Part shown: piece by piece, positions 39,158 to 49,170 of the stretch
Layout: every line of letters starts with the position of its first letter
Numbering within the stretch: position 1 is the first letter of the stretch
Assembly (NCBI GenBank): GCA_965240325.2
Contig: OZ251227.1
Coordinates: 2,852,001-2,916,000, forward strand
DNA from: Rebecca billardiae RCC1528
Lineage: Eukaryota > Haptophyta
Length of the DNA: 64,000 nucleotides
Reading direction: 5' to 3'
Position numbers and translations under genes: made by a program
The notes under the pieces: model-generated
Database searches by the model: none
Seen by the model: only the letters and a program-made list of their open reading frames with translations
Told to the model about the DNA's origin: nothing

Positions 39158-40782
39158 GAGTGAATCGTGCCGCGGAGCTCGGAGTACTGAAGGAGTCGGG
39201 TGTGACAGCAGGGTGCTTTAGCGCTGCGGCCCGTGCCAGCCAACGACCAGACGTACTCTGGCCACTTGACCCGTTGCACGGGTGAGTGCCGTGAGTGACC
39301 GTACGCCCTGCTACCGCGCGCACCGCGCGACTCGGGGTGATGGAGAGCGGATGGCGACAGCAGCAGCAGTCCTCATGAAGACGATGAAGCTGGCGGCACG
39401 GGGCTAGGGGTTGGTCCCATCCGCCACTCGTGCGGGGCACCGGTCACCTCCGATCCGGATGTGGCCCAGTCCGGACGTCACGCGATCCGGGACGACGAAT
39501 ACGATTCGCTCGTAACGAACCGTTACGCTAAAGTCACGTCCGGCTCACGTCCAGATCGCACTTTACTTAGGGAATATCGTGGGCGCGCCAATTTCTCGCG
39601 CCGAATGAACGTCTCTATATGCGGTCTCAAAAAATCGAAACTCGGTCTCCACCTCCCTGAAAATCGCTCCGGCCACGTCCCTTTTTTCTTTGATCAAAGA
39701 TCTTATTTTTGAAACGTGGTAGTTAGGGCCCGCACTGCGGGCTCCACGCTGCGCGCTCCGCCCTGCACCGCGGGCCCGATTATTAATTCGCGCGTCGATC
39801 GCACACAGTGCCGGAAAACTGCTCAGGGTGACGTTTTAAGTTGTCCGCACCACTAGTCGAATCATCGGACAATTCTGAAGCGGTGCGCCTAAATTCGGCG
39901 CACCATAGGCGCGTCGAATCGTGGCACAGACCTTGGTAGCAGGCCACACCTGAGCGCGCTGCGCGCGCCGACGCGCGCTCGGCGCGGGCAAAAAATCATG
40001 CGCCGTTGGCATTACGCAGCCCCGCGCAGCGCTGTGCTCGAGCTCGGCGGCGGCGAAAGCGGGCGGGCGCACACGGCGGTGCGCGTGCGCGCTGCTCCGA
40101 GCGCAGCTGCGGCCACCCCGGCGGCATACCGCCGGTCGAGGGCACGAAAACCGATTTTTCGGGAAAATGCAGAGCAGCGGCGCCCGAGCGCGCCCGAGCT
40201 CGTCGCAGCACAGTCTCCTGGTGGCTGCGCCCCGTGAAGCCACGCCACGCGGGGCGCTGGCGTGCGCGTGGCCTGCGCCCACCGTGCGCTGCCCGATCAT
40301 GGCCGTCGACCGCTCCGAGCGCCTCACCACGCGTGCTCGAGCCCACCGATACTGACGCCCGAGCACGGTGCCGGCAGCGCTCGCAGGTGGGCGTCGGAGA
40401 AAACACGCCGGCCGAACGAGCTTGAAGCGTCCGCCGCGATGCCAACGGCAGCGGACGACGTGCGCGCCACCTCGGCGCCAGTCACCCAGCCCTTGCGCGG
40501 CGGTGCGGGCTCGCTCGTTCGCCGCCATCAGCTGCGCGCGCGCAGCCCGATCACTGCCCGCTGGTTCTGTTGTCGAGCAGCTGCGGCCTGCCACGCGCAC
40601 TGCCGGACATTGAGCCACAGCGCGAGCACGCGCCTCGTCTGGCACGCGCGAGCACTCAGCATCGTGCGTGGCCACCATGACGCGCCCATCTGCGCCAGCA
40701 GCGATGAGCACGCCGCCGTTCAGCTCGCATCGGGCTCGCTCGCGACGCAGCAACGCGCGGCCGTAGCGGCAGCAGCGGCGCC

Positions 40783-41560
40783 GTCGAGCACGCGCAGCAA
40801 ACAAATATGCAGCGCGGGCGAGTCGACGGTCTGGAAAATGCGCGATCACGCCACAGCAGGCTGGCAGAGCCCGCCCGAGCTGCAGCATGCCGTAGGTGCT
40901 GCCCCAAGCTCTCGACTGCCCGTAAGCGGCGGCATGTGCGGCGGCGCCGGCGGCGGCCATGCTGCCACGCCGTTGCGCGCCGCGGGGCGCCGTCGGCACC
41001 TCCGTGGTGAAGCGCACAGAGCTCGAGCCCACGGGGGCTGGCGACCGTCAAACCGACACCCCATGACGCGGGGCTGCGTGCGCCAGCTGCGCGCACTCCG
41101 TGGGCCCACCTAGCCCGCTCGAGCAGCTCGCCTTGGGTGCGCGCAGCGGCTCGAGCACACTGGTATGGGACGCCTGCCTGCGGTGCCGCCGAGCACATGC
41201 GGCCGACGGTCACTCAGCACGGGCGACTCGACGGCGGCGAGCAGGCGCGACGGCCTCGCCGCGCCGCGGAAAAGCCTGCCCGGGCTGCAGCACGCCGTAG
41301 GAGCAGCCCAGCGCCCTCCTCCGCCCTCCAGCTTCGGCGCGCGCAGCAGGCCCGGCGGCGGCCATGCTGGCGTGCCCAAGCATGAAGATGGGCGCGGCCG
41401 GCCGCGCCGTCGCAAAGCGCGCAGAACTCGAGCTCGGGGGGGCGGACGGCCGCCAAACTGGCGCGGCAGGACGTGGCACTGCGTGCGCCAGCTGCGCGCA
41501 CCCGCTGCGCCCGCGTGGCCCGTGCGAGCGCCGCGCCTCGAGCACACGCAGCTGCTCGAC
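40783..41560. repeat. Diverged tandem duplication, unit about 405 bases
   Basis: Unit 1 (about 40783-41187) and unit 2 (about 41188-41560) share, in the same order: GGGCGASTCGACGG, GCTGCAGCAYGCCGTAGG, GGCGGCGGCCATGCTG, GAGCTCGAG-type sequence, TGCGTGCGCCAGCTGCGCGC and CTCGAGCACAC. The copies differ by many substitutions and indels, so the duplication is old. Confidence 0.65.
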
Positions 41561-42641
41561 ACAGCCACGGCAGTGTGGCTTGTGCGCGTGCACGTGATCA
41601 GTCTCAGCTCTGAGGCGCGCGCTCAGGAGGGCTGCGGCCGGGCCGAGCGCGATCTGCGCGGACGGTACAGCCTGGCGGCTCATGCCAGCCAGCCCAAAGC
41701 CCGCTCCGCCATCCGCGTCATGGCGCTCCAGCCTCTCGCGTGCTGCGCTGCAGCCGCGCTCGGCAAAGACGTCGCCCAGCCCGCCTTGCACGCGGCTGAG
41801 CAGTGGCAGCCAGGCGAAGCGTCGTCGCGGGCGAGGCTGCGCTGGGTGATGCGGCTCGGGTCGGTGGGCAAGTCGCACCCCGCCGTCGGTCGCCTCCACG
41901 CCTCAGGCTCGCTCGAGGTCAAAGACAACTGCGCGGCGCGGCGTTTGCGCGGGCGGGCCGCGGGCGTGGCGGGGTGTACGCGTGCAATGTCACAGCCTCC
42001 CACACAATTTCAGGAGGGTGAGACGCACCGCCAGCGGCACCCGCACACAATCCCACCCTGCGCGAGCCACCTGCCGTGTCGACTGAAGCATCAGGCTCGG
42101 GCGCAACCGCGGGCGGCGCATGCAAGAAGCTCGCGAAACGCACCGCGCGCGCCGTGAGGGCGAAAGGAGAGCACCCGTCAGGGCGGCGAGGAACTTGCCC
42201 AGCGCCACGCGGAAGACGACCCCAGCCCGCCTCGACGCATAGTCGGGCCCGCGAGCAGCCTCGTCGGTCTTCGCCGAGTAGATCGCGCCGCGAGCCGAGG
42301 CACCGCTCGTTTGAGGCTCCGTCCGCCGCGAAGTCGCGGCTTCCACCCGAGTTCCACTGTCCGGCCGAGACCGGATTCGCTGACTCGAGCTGCGGACCGT
42401 CCGAAGCGTCACGGAAAATTCCAATCCTGCACTGTGCAGGCTTGATGCGATATATGCCGCCGCATCATATCACGATTCACGGCACACGACTCAGTACCGA
42501 GTACGAGTCACCGCGACTACTGTCACGGATCATGGCAGCTAGTATGTTACAGCACGGCTACGGCGCGGCATGCCCGACGTGAGGCGCAGTGTCACTACAC
42601 GACTGTCAAACTGTGTCAGTGTCAGCATCACGTTGATGCCA

Positions 42642-43865
42642 TCATACGTCATAGCCAGAGCCGCAGGAGCCGTCAAGCGTGCATGCGCTGCACGCCGGCT
42701 GCCTGCTGCGGCCGGCAGCGGCGTGGCTCTCCTCGGCCACACCCTTACACTGCCGCAGCCCCTGCAAAAACGTGCCGAGCTGGGCAGACGAGAGGCGCGC
42801 TACTGGAGTGCGCCCTTGCGCGGCGTCGGCGCGGGCGGCCGGGAGCGCAGCGCTGCTGTTGGCTATGCCGCACGAATCGTCGAGCATGCACGCGCGGCAC
42901 ACGGGGCGTAGGCTGAGGCAGCGCCTGAGCACTCGCATCTGGTCCGCCGGCTCGGCAAGGTAGGCCCACGGCGGCTGCGTGTGGTGCTTCGTGCCGAAGC
43001 TCACGCTCGCGCGCCGCGCGCCGCACCGCACCGTCGTGCCGTCCTCCACGGCCACGTGTGCGCTCTCGTCCAGCAGGAAGCGGAGCAGCCGCGCGAGCTC
43101 TTGCGCCGGCCGCTCGAGCAGCGCCTCGTACACGAGCAGGTGCGCGCGCACGCCCGCCGCGAGCAGCTGTGCGCGCGCCGGCGCGAACCGCGCGGCCTTG
43201 CGCGCCAGCACGTGCATCATCCCCGTCACACGCTGCACGGGCGGCACGCGTGCGCGCGCGCGCGTGCTGTTGGCACCCTTGGCGACACTCGAGGACGCCA
43301 TGGCGTGCGCGACGATGTTTGCACGCGCGAGCAGCACGACCCGCACGTTGCGCTCGCGCAGCAGCGGCACCCAGCGCTCGATTGGCCACCAGCCCTGGTT
43401 CATCTGCCACTGGAAGCCGCACGCGCGCGCAGCGCGCACGGCTGCATCCGCGTCTGCGAGCGTGGCAAAGCGCGGGCCGTACCCGCGAACGAGGCAGCCG
43501 AGATGCGCCTTGCCAGCACGCGGCGTTCGGGCTGGGGTGTCGAATGGCTGCCTTCCCCAGAAGCGGTCCATCACGTCCAGCCGGCTCGTGCCGAAAGAGA
43601 CGGACGAGCCGTTGAACCCCTGGCGAACGCAGTGCGGCACCTTCAGCCCGTTCAGCACCTCGCCGCTCGTGGTGAGGATGTCGCACTGGCCGAGCAGGCC
43701 GCCGACGAAGTGGGTGCCGCTATGCTGCTGCGAGAGGACCGTGAAGCTCGCCGGCGCCCGCCGCACGTCCGCGCCGCAGAGGCCGGCACACGCCACGAGC
43801 AGCGCGGCGCACGCCGAGCGCCATCGTTTGTGTGCCGCCATACCCATTATGGAAAGCGCCGCCAT
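42642..43865 (-). CDS. Secretory sulfotransferase-like protein
   Basis: 407 residues from 43865; the Met at 43841 gives a cleaner signal sequence (RWRSACAALLVACAGLCGAD). SQQHSGTHFVGGLL (45-58) fits the 5'-phosphosulfate loop of PAPS-dependent sulfotransferases. VRVVLLARANIVAHAMASS (174-192) fits the 3'-phosphate loop (Arg and Ser contacts). A helix-rich body follows. The C-terminus has two copies of a small motif, CRACMLDDSCG and CSACTLDGSCG, separated by 70 residues. The protein probably sulfates a glycan in the Golgi lumen. It is divergent, with 81 bases between start codons, from a membrane glycosyltransferase, so the two may share a promoter and a pathway. Acceptor unknown. Confidence 0.75.
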   Translation of the reverse strand: MAALSIMGMAAHKRWRSACAALLVACAGLCGADVRRAPASFTVLSQQHSGTHFVGGLLGQCDILTTSGEVLNGLKVPHCVRQGFNGSSVSFGTSRLDVMDRFWGRQPFDTPARTPRAGKAHLGCLVRGYGPRFATLADADAAVRAARACGFQWQMNQGWWPIERWVPLLRERNVRVVLLARANIVAHAMASSSVAKGANSTRARARVPPVQRVTGMMHVLARKAARFAPARAQLLAAGVRAHLLVYEALLERPAQELARLLRFLLDESAHVAVEDGTTVRCGARRASVSFGTKHHTQPPWAYLAEPADQMRVLRRCLSLRPVCRACMLDDSCGIANSSAALPAARADAAQGRTPVARLSSAQLGTFLQGLRQCKGVAEESHAAAGRSRQPACSACTLDGSCGSGYDV

Positions 43866-43946
43866 CGTGCTGGACCGGCTGGTGAGCTGGACGTACGATC
43901 CTCCATTCCGCTGCGGCCGTCGGCGGCGTGGGGCCAGGTTGGCACC
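43866..43946. promoter_or_regulatory. Compact divergent promoter, sulfotransferase / glycosyltransferase
   Basis: Only 81 bases lie between the outermost start codons of the two genes (105 if the sulfotransferase starts at 43841). Both transcripts must start here or within the neighbouring coding sequence. No TATA box seen. Assignment is positional. Confidence 0.4.
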
Positions 43947-45368
43947 ATGCTCGCGTCGGCAGGTGCATTGGCGGCCGTCGTCATCATCCTCGTCATGACG
44001 AAAGAAACGCGCGCTGGTACGCCGGTGACCTTGGCCGGGGAGGCCGCTGAGGTGGGCGGGAACAGCTCAGCGCTCCCAGCTGCCCTGTCGGATCCTGCGC
44101 GGCGTATCGACACGGTGATCGCCGCCAACCACGTGTCATGCGTGCTAGATATGGTCCTCGCAGGCGTGCGCACGTACCTCCAGCCGCGGGTGCGTGACGT
44201 CCACCTGCTCGTGCCCAGCCGGCTGCGCACCGCGTGCAACGATGCACACGGTCAGTCGCACGTGCACTGCCATGACGAGCGAGTCCTGCTCAACATCTCA
44301 GACAGCGAGCTGGGCGCGGTGCTCGCGAGGAAGGGCGGCGACTGGCTCGAGGTCGCCGCGAGCAGCCGCCGGCTGTGGTACTTCGCGCAGCTCCTGAAGC
44401 TCACAGCTGCTCTCACCTTGCCCACCCTCTCGGACGAGTTCCTCGTGCTGGACAGCGACTACGTGTTGCTGCGCCCGTTCTCGCTCTTCGTCGGGAGGCG
44501 ACAAGGCGTCAAGCGCGTGCGGCTTGAGTTTGTGAGCCCCGCTGCGTACGCCAAGCCCTACGCCGCTGCGACGCAAGCGCTGCTCGGCGTCTCGCCGCCG
44601 CGGTCCTCCAACGTCGTGTCGCACAAGGCGTACGTCATCAAATCAGAGCATTTGAAAATGCTCGGCGTCGTGTGCGGCACGTCGTTGGACGCGCGCACGT
44701 GTGCCCTCGCATTCCTGGATGCCGTTCCAGCATCGAGCTACGCTCACCAGGGCATGGCAGAGTGCGTGTGCTGCGCAGGCCGCGCGCGCGCGCGTCGCGG
44801 CGATGGGGAGGAATGCTGGCTCTCGCGCGCGGCCGCTCATCGACCCAGCCCGTGCAGAGCCGCCCCCTGCAGCGCCCACGCACGCGCGCCCCTGTTGCGA
44901 TCGACGATGTTCAGCTCATCAGTGCCGTCCCGTTGCGCTCTGCGCCGCGCCGCGGCGATCTGGCGCAGGTACGAGATGATGTGGACATGGCTTCTCCGTA
45001 CGCGCCCCGGATGGGTCACGAGGGCACAGTTCTCCTTCGTGCGCACGCCCCCCAGGGAAAAGCTCCCGGCGGCGCCTGCCGGCTGCAACGTGAGCGAGGG
45101 CATGGCAGCGCTCGACGCGAAGATGTCTCAGATGGTCAGCAGCAACAAGTACCTGCGCAGACCCGTACAACAGAAAGAGATACGTGCGCTCGTGGTGGAG
45201 ACACTGCCTGCCAGTGCCAACGAGACGACGCGAAAGTCGTCCGTCTCGTCTCTCGCTCGCACAAGGCGCAGCCTGGCCGCTGCCGCTGTGGCGGACCGTG
45301 TGCGGCACTCGCGCCCGCGCGGGCGCGGGCACGGCAGGCCGCAGCGACTAGGTCTACGTGGCGGATGA
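43947..45368 (+). CDS. Type II membrane glycosyltransferase, DUF6492-like, two exons
   Basis: Exons 43947-44761 and 44969-45368 give 404 residues. The start Met begins a signal anchor (LASAGALAAVVIILVM). The catalytic region contains RLWYFAQLLKL (142-152) and FLVLDSDYVLLRP (165-177), with DSD as the probable metal-binding DxD, as in DUF6492-type transferases. The intron (207 bases, GT-AG) is inferred: splicing rebuilds GMAEYEMMWTWLL, which resembles the family SEYExYxxY motif, and removes an Arg/Ala-rich stretch. The intron is a multiple of three with no stop, so retention would still give a protein. The C-terminus is basic and Arg/Gly-rich. It probably acts in the Golgi on the same glycan class as the divergent sulfotransferase. 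Confidence 0.75.
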   Translation: MLASAGALAAVVIILVMTKETRAGTPVTLAGEAAEVGGNSSALPAALSDPARRIDTVIAANHVSCVLDMVLAGVRTYLQPRVRDVHLLVPSRLRTACNDAHGQSHVHCHDERVLLNISDSELGAVLARKGGDWLEVAASSRRLWYFAQLLKLTAALTLPTLSDEFLVLDSDYVLLRPFSLFVGRRQGVKRVRLEFVSPAAYAKPYAAATQALLGVSPPRSSNVVSHKAYVIKSEHLKMLGVVCGTSLDARTCALAFLDAVPASSYAHQGMAECVCCAGRARARRGDGEECWLSRAAAHRPSPCRAAPCSAHARAPLLRSTMFSSSVPSRCALRRAAAIWRRYEMMWTWLLRTRPGWVTRAQFSFVRTPPREKLPAAPAGCNVSEGMAALDAKMSQMVSSNKYLRRPVQQKEIRALVVETLPASANETTRKSSVSSLARTRRSLAAAAVADRVRHSRPRGRGHGRPQRLGLRGG

Positions 45369-47047
45369 CGTCTCAGTCGTAGTACTGCTATACGATGATA
45401 TGGCAGCAGCGCGCGCTGGCGGCAACGCCACCGGTCCGGTTACGTATGCCCGGCCGAGTCGTCACGTATATGATGCGCTGACTATCGTCAGCAGTAGTAT
45501 CACGAGACACGACTGACACGTATATACCGCGCTATATATATATACCATATTACGCTAGTTATACTACTGCTACAGACAGGCAGACAGCAGGCTACAGCGC
45601 AACTGATGATGAGTGCCAGTGCTGTAACGCCCGCCCGATTACTATCGATCTAGGGTGGAATTCCCATTTTCTGGCGCACTTCTGCACTGGGGAGGCGGAA
45701 AAGCGGCATTTAATACGCGAATAAGGAATAAAATAATAATGGGAATAAAGCGCACGCAGTGCGAAGAAATTTTTCCGGGTAATGTATCAGCGTAGTTATT
45801 ATGCGAAGCACCATTTGCTGCGAGGCGGCCTGCTTGCGCACGCGGCGTCCCGAGCACCCTCGGGGCTCAGCTGCGGCTCGGCCTGCGCGCGCTCAGCAAG
45901 CTCGCGTGCGGCCTGCACCTTGCCCGCCGCCTCGACTCTCGAGCAAGAGGATCGACGTATGAGTCGGAGCGTGTGCCACCGAGCTGCTGTCCGGCCGCCA
46001 CCCGCTACTGCAGCCGCTGGCCGCGGTGCCTGGCCTCGGCGCGGCCCCACAGGCTCAGCGTTGGGATCTCCTCCTCCTCCTGCGCTCCTCCTCCAGCCGT
46101 TTGAGCCGCCGCCGTCGTGGCCGCCTCGTCCTCGTCGATCAGCTGAACGGCGGGAGTGATGTCTCTGCTCAGCTGAGTGTGACGTGACAAGCGAAGCGAC
46201 GAGCGACGGCAGCCCGGTGACCAAGCCGACGAGCTCATCGTACGAGCCATCATGCGTGCGCTCGTGCCGTGTCTGAGCTGACTCGCGCTCGTACGCCGAC
46301 CAGGCTTTGCTCGGACTGAACGCGTCTGCTCAGGCGTCCTTGCGTGTGCGCTTGGACGGCCGCGGGCCGTCATCTGGTCCGACCGCGCGCAGCTCGATCT
46401 CGGAAGCGTTGAGCTGCTCCGCGGTTGACTCACCCTCTGCCTCAGGCTCGACCACGGCAGCAGGCTCCGCAGCAGCCGCCAGGTAGCATCGGCAGGAGCC
46501 CCTGCGCCACGCGACGCCGTCCGCACATCGGCCAGCTTGCCGCACACGCGCTGGACCACGGCCTCGCCGCGCTTTGACGCGGATGTGGTGCCAGGTCGTC
46601 GTGCCAATCGTTTGGCTATCGACAACGGGCACGGGCACCTCGATCACGACAACGCCTGTCGCGTAGGCTGTGTAGCGATGTCCGTCCACGACCCCGTCGT
46701 GGGTGGACGGCGCACGCCATCGCGGCCGACCGGCCGTGGGCGCAAGTGTCTCGTGAATTGTTTTTTTATTTCACTAATTCGCCCAGCCGCTACATCGAAC
46801 TCGACAACGGTTGCTTTTACACCCGCGGTCTTTTGACTGTGCAAATGGGGCGCCGCCCCATGCTCAAATCCGAAGAGAACGAAGATGTAAAAGTGTCTGG
46901 TCCCTAGATACTGTGCTGTCCGGGTCCCGGTCCGGTCAAATCTGAGCAGCCGGATTTTCCGCCCGGACAGGCCAGAAAATGGGATTTTCACCCTCTATGT
47001 CGTACGTTTCGTCAGCATCATCATCAGCACGGCTAGATCTTCCTGCT
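45369..47047. other. Intergenic region with a doubtful minus-strand gene
   Basis: AT-rich islands at 45520-45560 and 45700-45790 flank GC-rich sequence. On the minus strand, coding-like segments occur in different frames (see 45799-46991). The rest shows no feature. Confidence 0.45.
45799..46991 (-). pseudogene. Possible intron-containing or decayed gene, unknown
   Basis: Several protein-like stretches lie on the minus strand in different frames: VKATVVEFDVAAGRISEIKK (about 46770-46830), GHRYTAYATGVVVIEVPVPV (46620-46685), EAVVQRVCGKLADVRTASRG (about 46510-46570), a C-terminus with GPRPSKRTRKDA and stop (46330), and VEAAGKVQAARELAERAQAE (about 45870-45930). A GTGAGT donor-like site at about 46430 could mark an intron. 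No arrangement gives a recognisable family. It may be a real gene with introns I cannot place, or a remnant. Confidence 0.25.
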
Positions 47048-49170
47048 CTAGGACGGGGCAGCGCGGACTCCTCGGAGGACGGCCTTGACGAGCTCCGGCA
47101 CACGCTCGCGCAGGACCGGCACGCCGGCCGACAGCATGAGCGCGAGCAGGCTGAGAACGCCTGCGACGAGGCCGGCAGACCACGTGACGTCTGAGGGACC
47201 GGGCAGCGACGGCGCCGAGAGCTGCAGCTGCACCGGCCGGAGCAGTCGCCACTGCTTGCGCAGTTCGCCGAGTGTCGACGGCGCCGCCGCCCACATCGCC
47301 TTGGCCCCGAGCCCGGCGGGCAGCCCGGCGACGCGCGCGGTGGCGTCCATGTACGCGGAGGTGGCGTGGTCACTCACCGCCGTCGGGGCGAGCACGATGA
47401 AGTCGAGCAGCTGCGGGGAGACCGCCTCGACCGTCATGTGCTTCTGCTTGGGAGGCGGCTTGCGCTTCGACTTGAAGAGGTCAAGCACGCTCGGCTTTGT
47501 CGAAGAGCCGCCGGCCGGTGCGCCCTCGGCGGCGGCCGGTGCGCCGGCCGCCACAGCCACGGCCGCGGCGGTGGCCGCGGCGGCGGCTTCCACGCTCACC
47601 ACGCCCGTGCGGACGCCGAGCGAGACGGTGCCGAGCGTCGCGATCGAGAGCGCGCGCCCGAGCCACGTCTTGCGCACATGCGGGGGCCCGTCCTTCTCGG
47701 TGAGCAGCAGCAGCGTGCCGATGCCGAGCATCGAGCCCCACTTGGCCTTGGTCTCCGCGGACGTCTCGATGTGGTCGCGCAGGTGCGGCAGCGTCGGCCG
47801 CAGGCCCTCGGGCGCGAGCAGGTAGGCGACGCGGTCGGACGACGAGATCTGCTCCATGCCGTCCACCTCCTTCACCGCGAGCAGCAGCTTCATCATCGAG
47901 TTGAGCGTCGTCCGCGGAATCATGTCGTAGCGGTGGATGAAGCAGTATGTGTTCGCGTGCACCCACCGCGGCACCTTGTGCGCGGGCTCGAACGGCGGGG
48001 ACGGCGCGTACGCGTAGCACTTGACGGCGCCGGTGCGGGAGAAGGTGTGCAGCGGGCCGCCCTCGCCGCACAGGCAGATCATCGCGAGAATCGCCGTGCT
48101 CGCACCCAGGCTGCACGGACGCCGGTCGGCGCGGCCGCGCCGACGGCCGGGCGGCGCGGAGGCGGGCGCGCGCGCGTGAGCGTGCGGCGTGGCGCGCGGT
48201 GCGGCGCGCGCGCGGTGCGGCGCGCGCGCGCGCGCGCGTGCCTGTGGCCGGTGATGACGAGCTGCGAGGGCGGCCTCTCCCCGTCGAAGAAGCGCAGCAG
48301 CTTCTCGAAGAAGAGCGACTGGATGATCGGGAACGCAATCTCGGCGACCTGGCGCGCGGCCTTCAAGATACCCGCGTGCGCGTGCCCTCCGAGGAAGGGC
48401 TCGCTCTTGGCGGTGGCGTCGGTGAGCGCGTCGGCGAGCGAGGCGGAGCCGCGGATCGAGACGACCAGCGCGCACGCCACCGGGTCCGTCGCGATCACGA
48501 AGTTCGGACAGCCCACGCCGGACGACTTGTGCACAAAGTGGATGTGCTGCTCTTCGAGCCCGAGCTCGTGCGCGATCTTCTCCTTGCCGTCCGAGTACGC
48601 GGCGTGGGCGAAGCAGGCGTAGCGCGCGCCGGCATGCAGCACCGACGCGTCGGTGAACGCCACGCCCGAGCTCGGCGGGTGCGGGTAGCGCTTCTCGCGC
48701 GACACCTGCGTGGCGATCAGGGCCGCGTTCATCGTGATCGAATAGTTCAGGGCGTCGTACGCGCCGGGGCCGAAGAGGTCGACAAAGACCTCCTTCGACA
48801 GGCTGCTGAGTCGGCGGAGCGCGTCGTCCGCGCCCTCGCCGATCATGTCGTCCGCGATCTTCGCGAAGAAGGTGTCCGTCTGCGAAGCGCCGCCTGACGC
48901 GACGCCAGACGTCTCGACGGCCTCTGCCTCGGCCGCGCTCGGCTGCTCCTTCGCCGTGGAGGGCGACATGAACGCCGGGAGCTTGAAGCCACTCTTTGCC
49001 TCTTCAGTCTGCTCGCTCGCCGCCCCTCCGAGGAACGCGGGCATCTTGAACCCGGACCCTGACTCCGCCTCGGCGGGCGCTTCAGTCTGCTCGCTCGCCG
49101 CCCCTCGGAGGAACGCGGGCATCTTGAACCCGGACCCTGACTCCGCCTCGGCGGGCGCGGCCTCCGACAT
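47048..49170 (-). CDS. Class 3 lipase (alpha/beta hydrolase), two exons, C-terminal membrane segment
   Basis: Exons 49170-48242 and 48110-47048 give 663 residues. The intron (48111-48241, 131 bases) must start with GC, not GT: the exon ends CACAG and only a GC donor restores GHSLGAS, the nucleophile elbow of lipases, with Ser310 split by the intron. The N-terminus carries two long and one short copy of an ESGSGFKMPAFL/GGAASEQTE repeat. The class 3 lipase domain follows (SIRGSASLADALTDA, then ITGHSLGAST, then FIHRYDMIPR, where the Asp/His pair plausibly completes the triad region). An Ala-rich insert, KSKRKPPPKQKH and a C-terminal hydrophobic segment (GLVAGVLSLLALMLSAGVPV) suggest tail anchoring. 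The substrate is probably mono- or diacylglycerol or a plastid lipid (inferred). Confidence 0.82.

Larger units (their letters stand above)
38712..42641. other. Gene-poor region with diverged duplications
   Basis: Nearly 4 kb without a gene I can support. A 7-base-stem hairpin GACCGCG-TTC-CGCGGTC follows the SEL1 copy 4 stop (38713-38729). A direct repeat of about 80 bases is at 38980-39157, AT-richer DNA lies at 39480-39900, and a diverged tandem duplication of about 405 bases is at 40783-41560. Several 250-400-residue frames cross 39836-42157 on both strands, but they are compositionally biased, mutually overlapping and without domains. Confidence 0.5.

Noticed and set aside
39836-41032. 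398-residue minus-strand frame as a gene
   Set aside because: Ala/Arg-rich, crosses diverged noncoding repeats, no domain and no homologous-looking block.
41165-42157. 330-residue plus-strand frame as a gene
   Set aside because: Overlaps equally long frames on the minus strand and contains part of the tandem duplication; no conserved motif.
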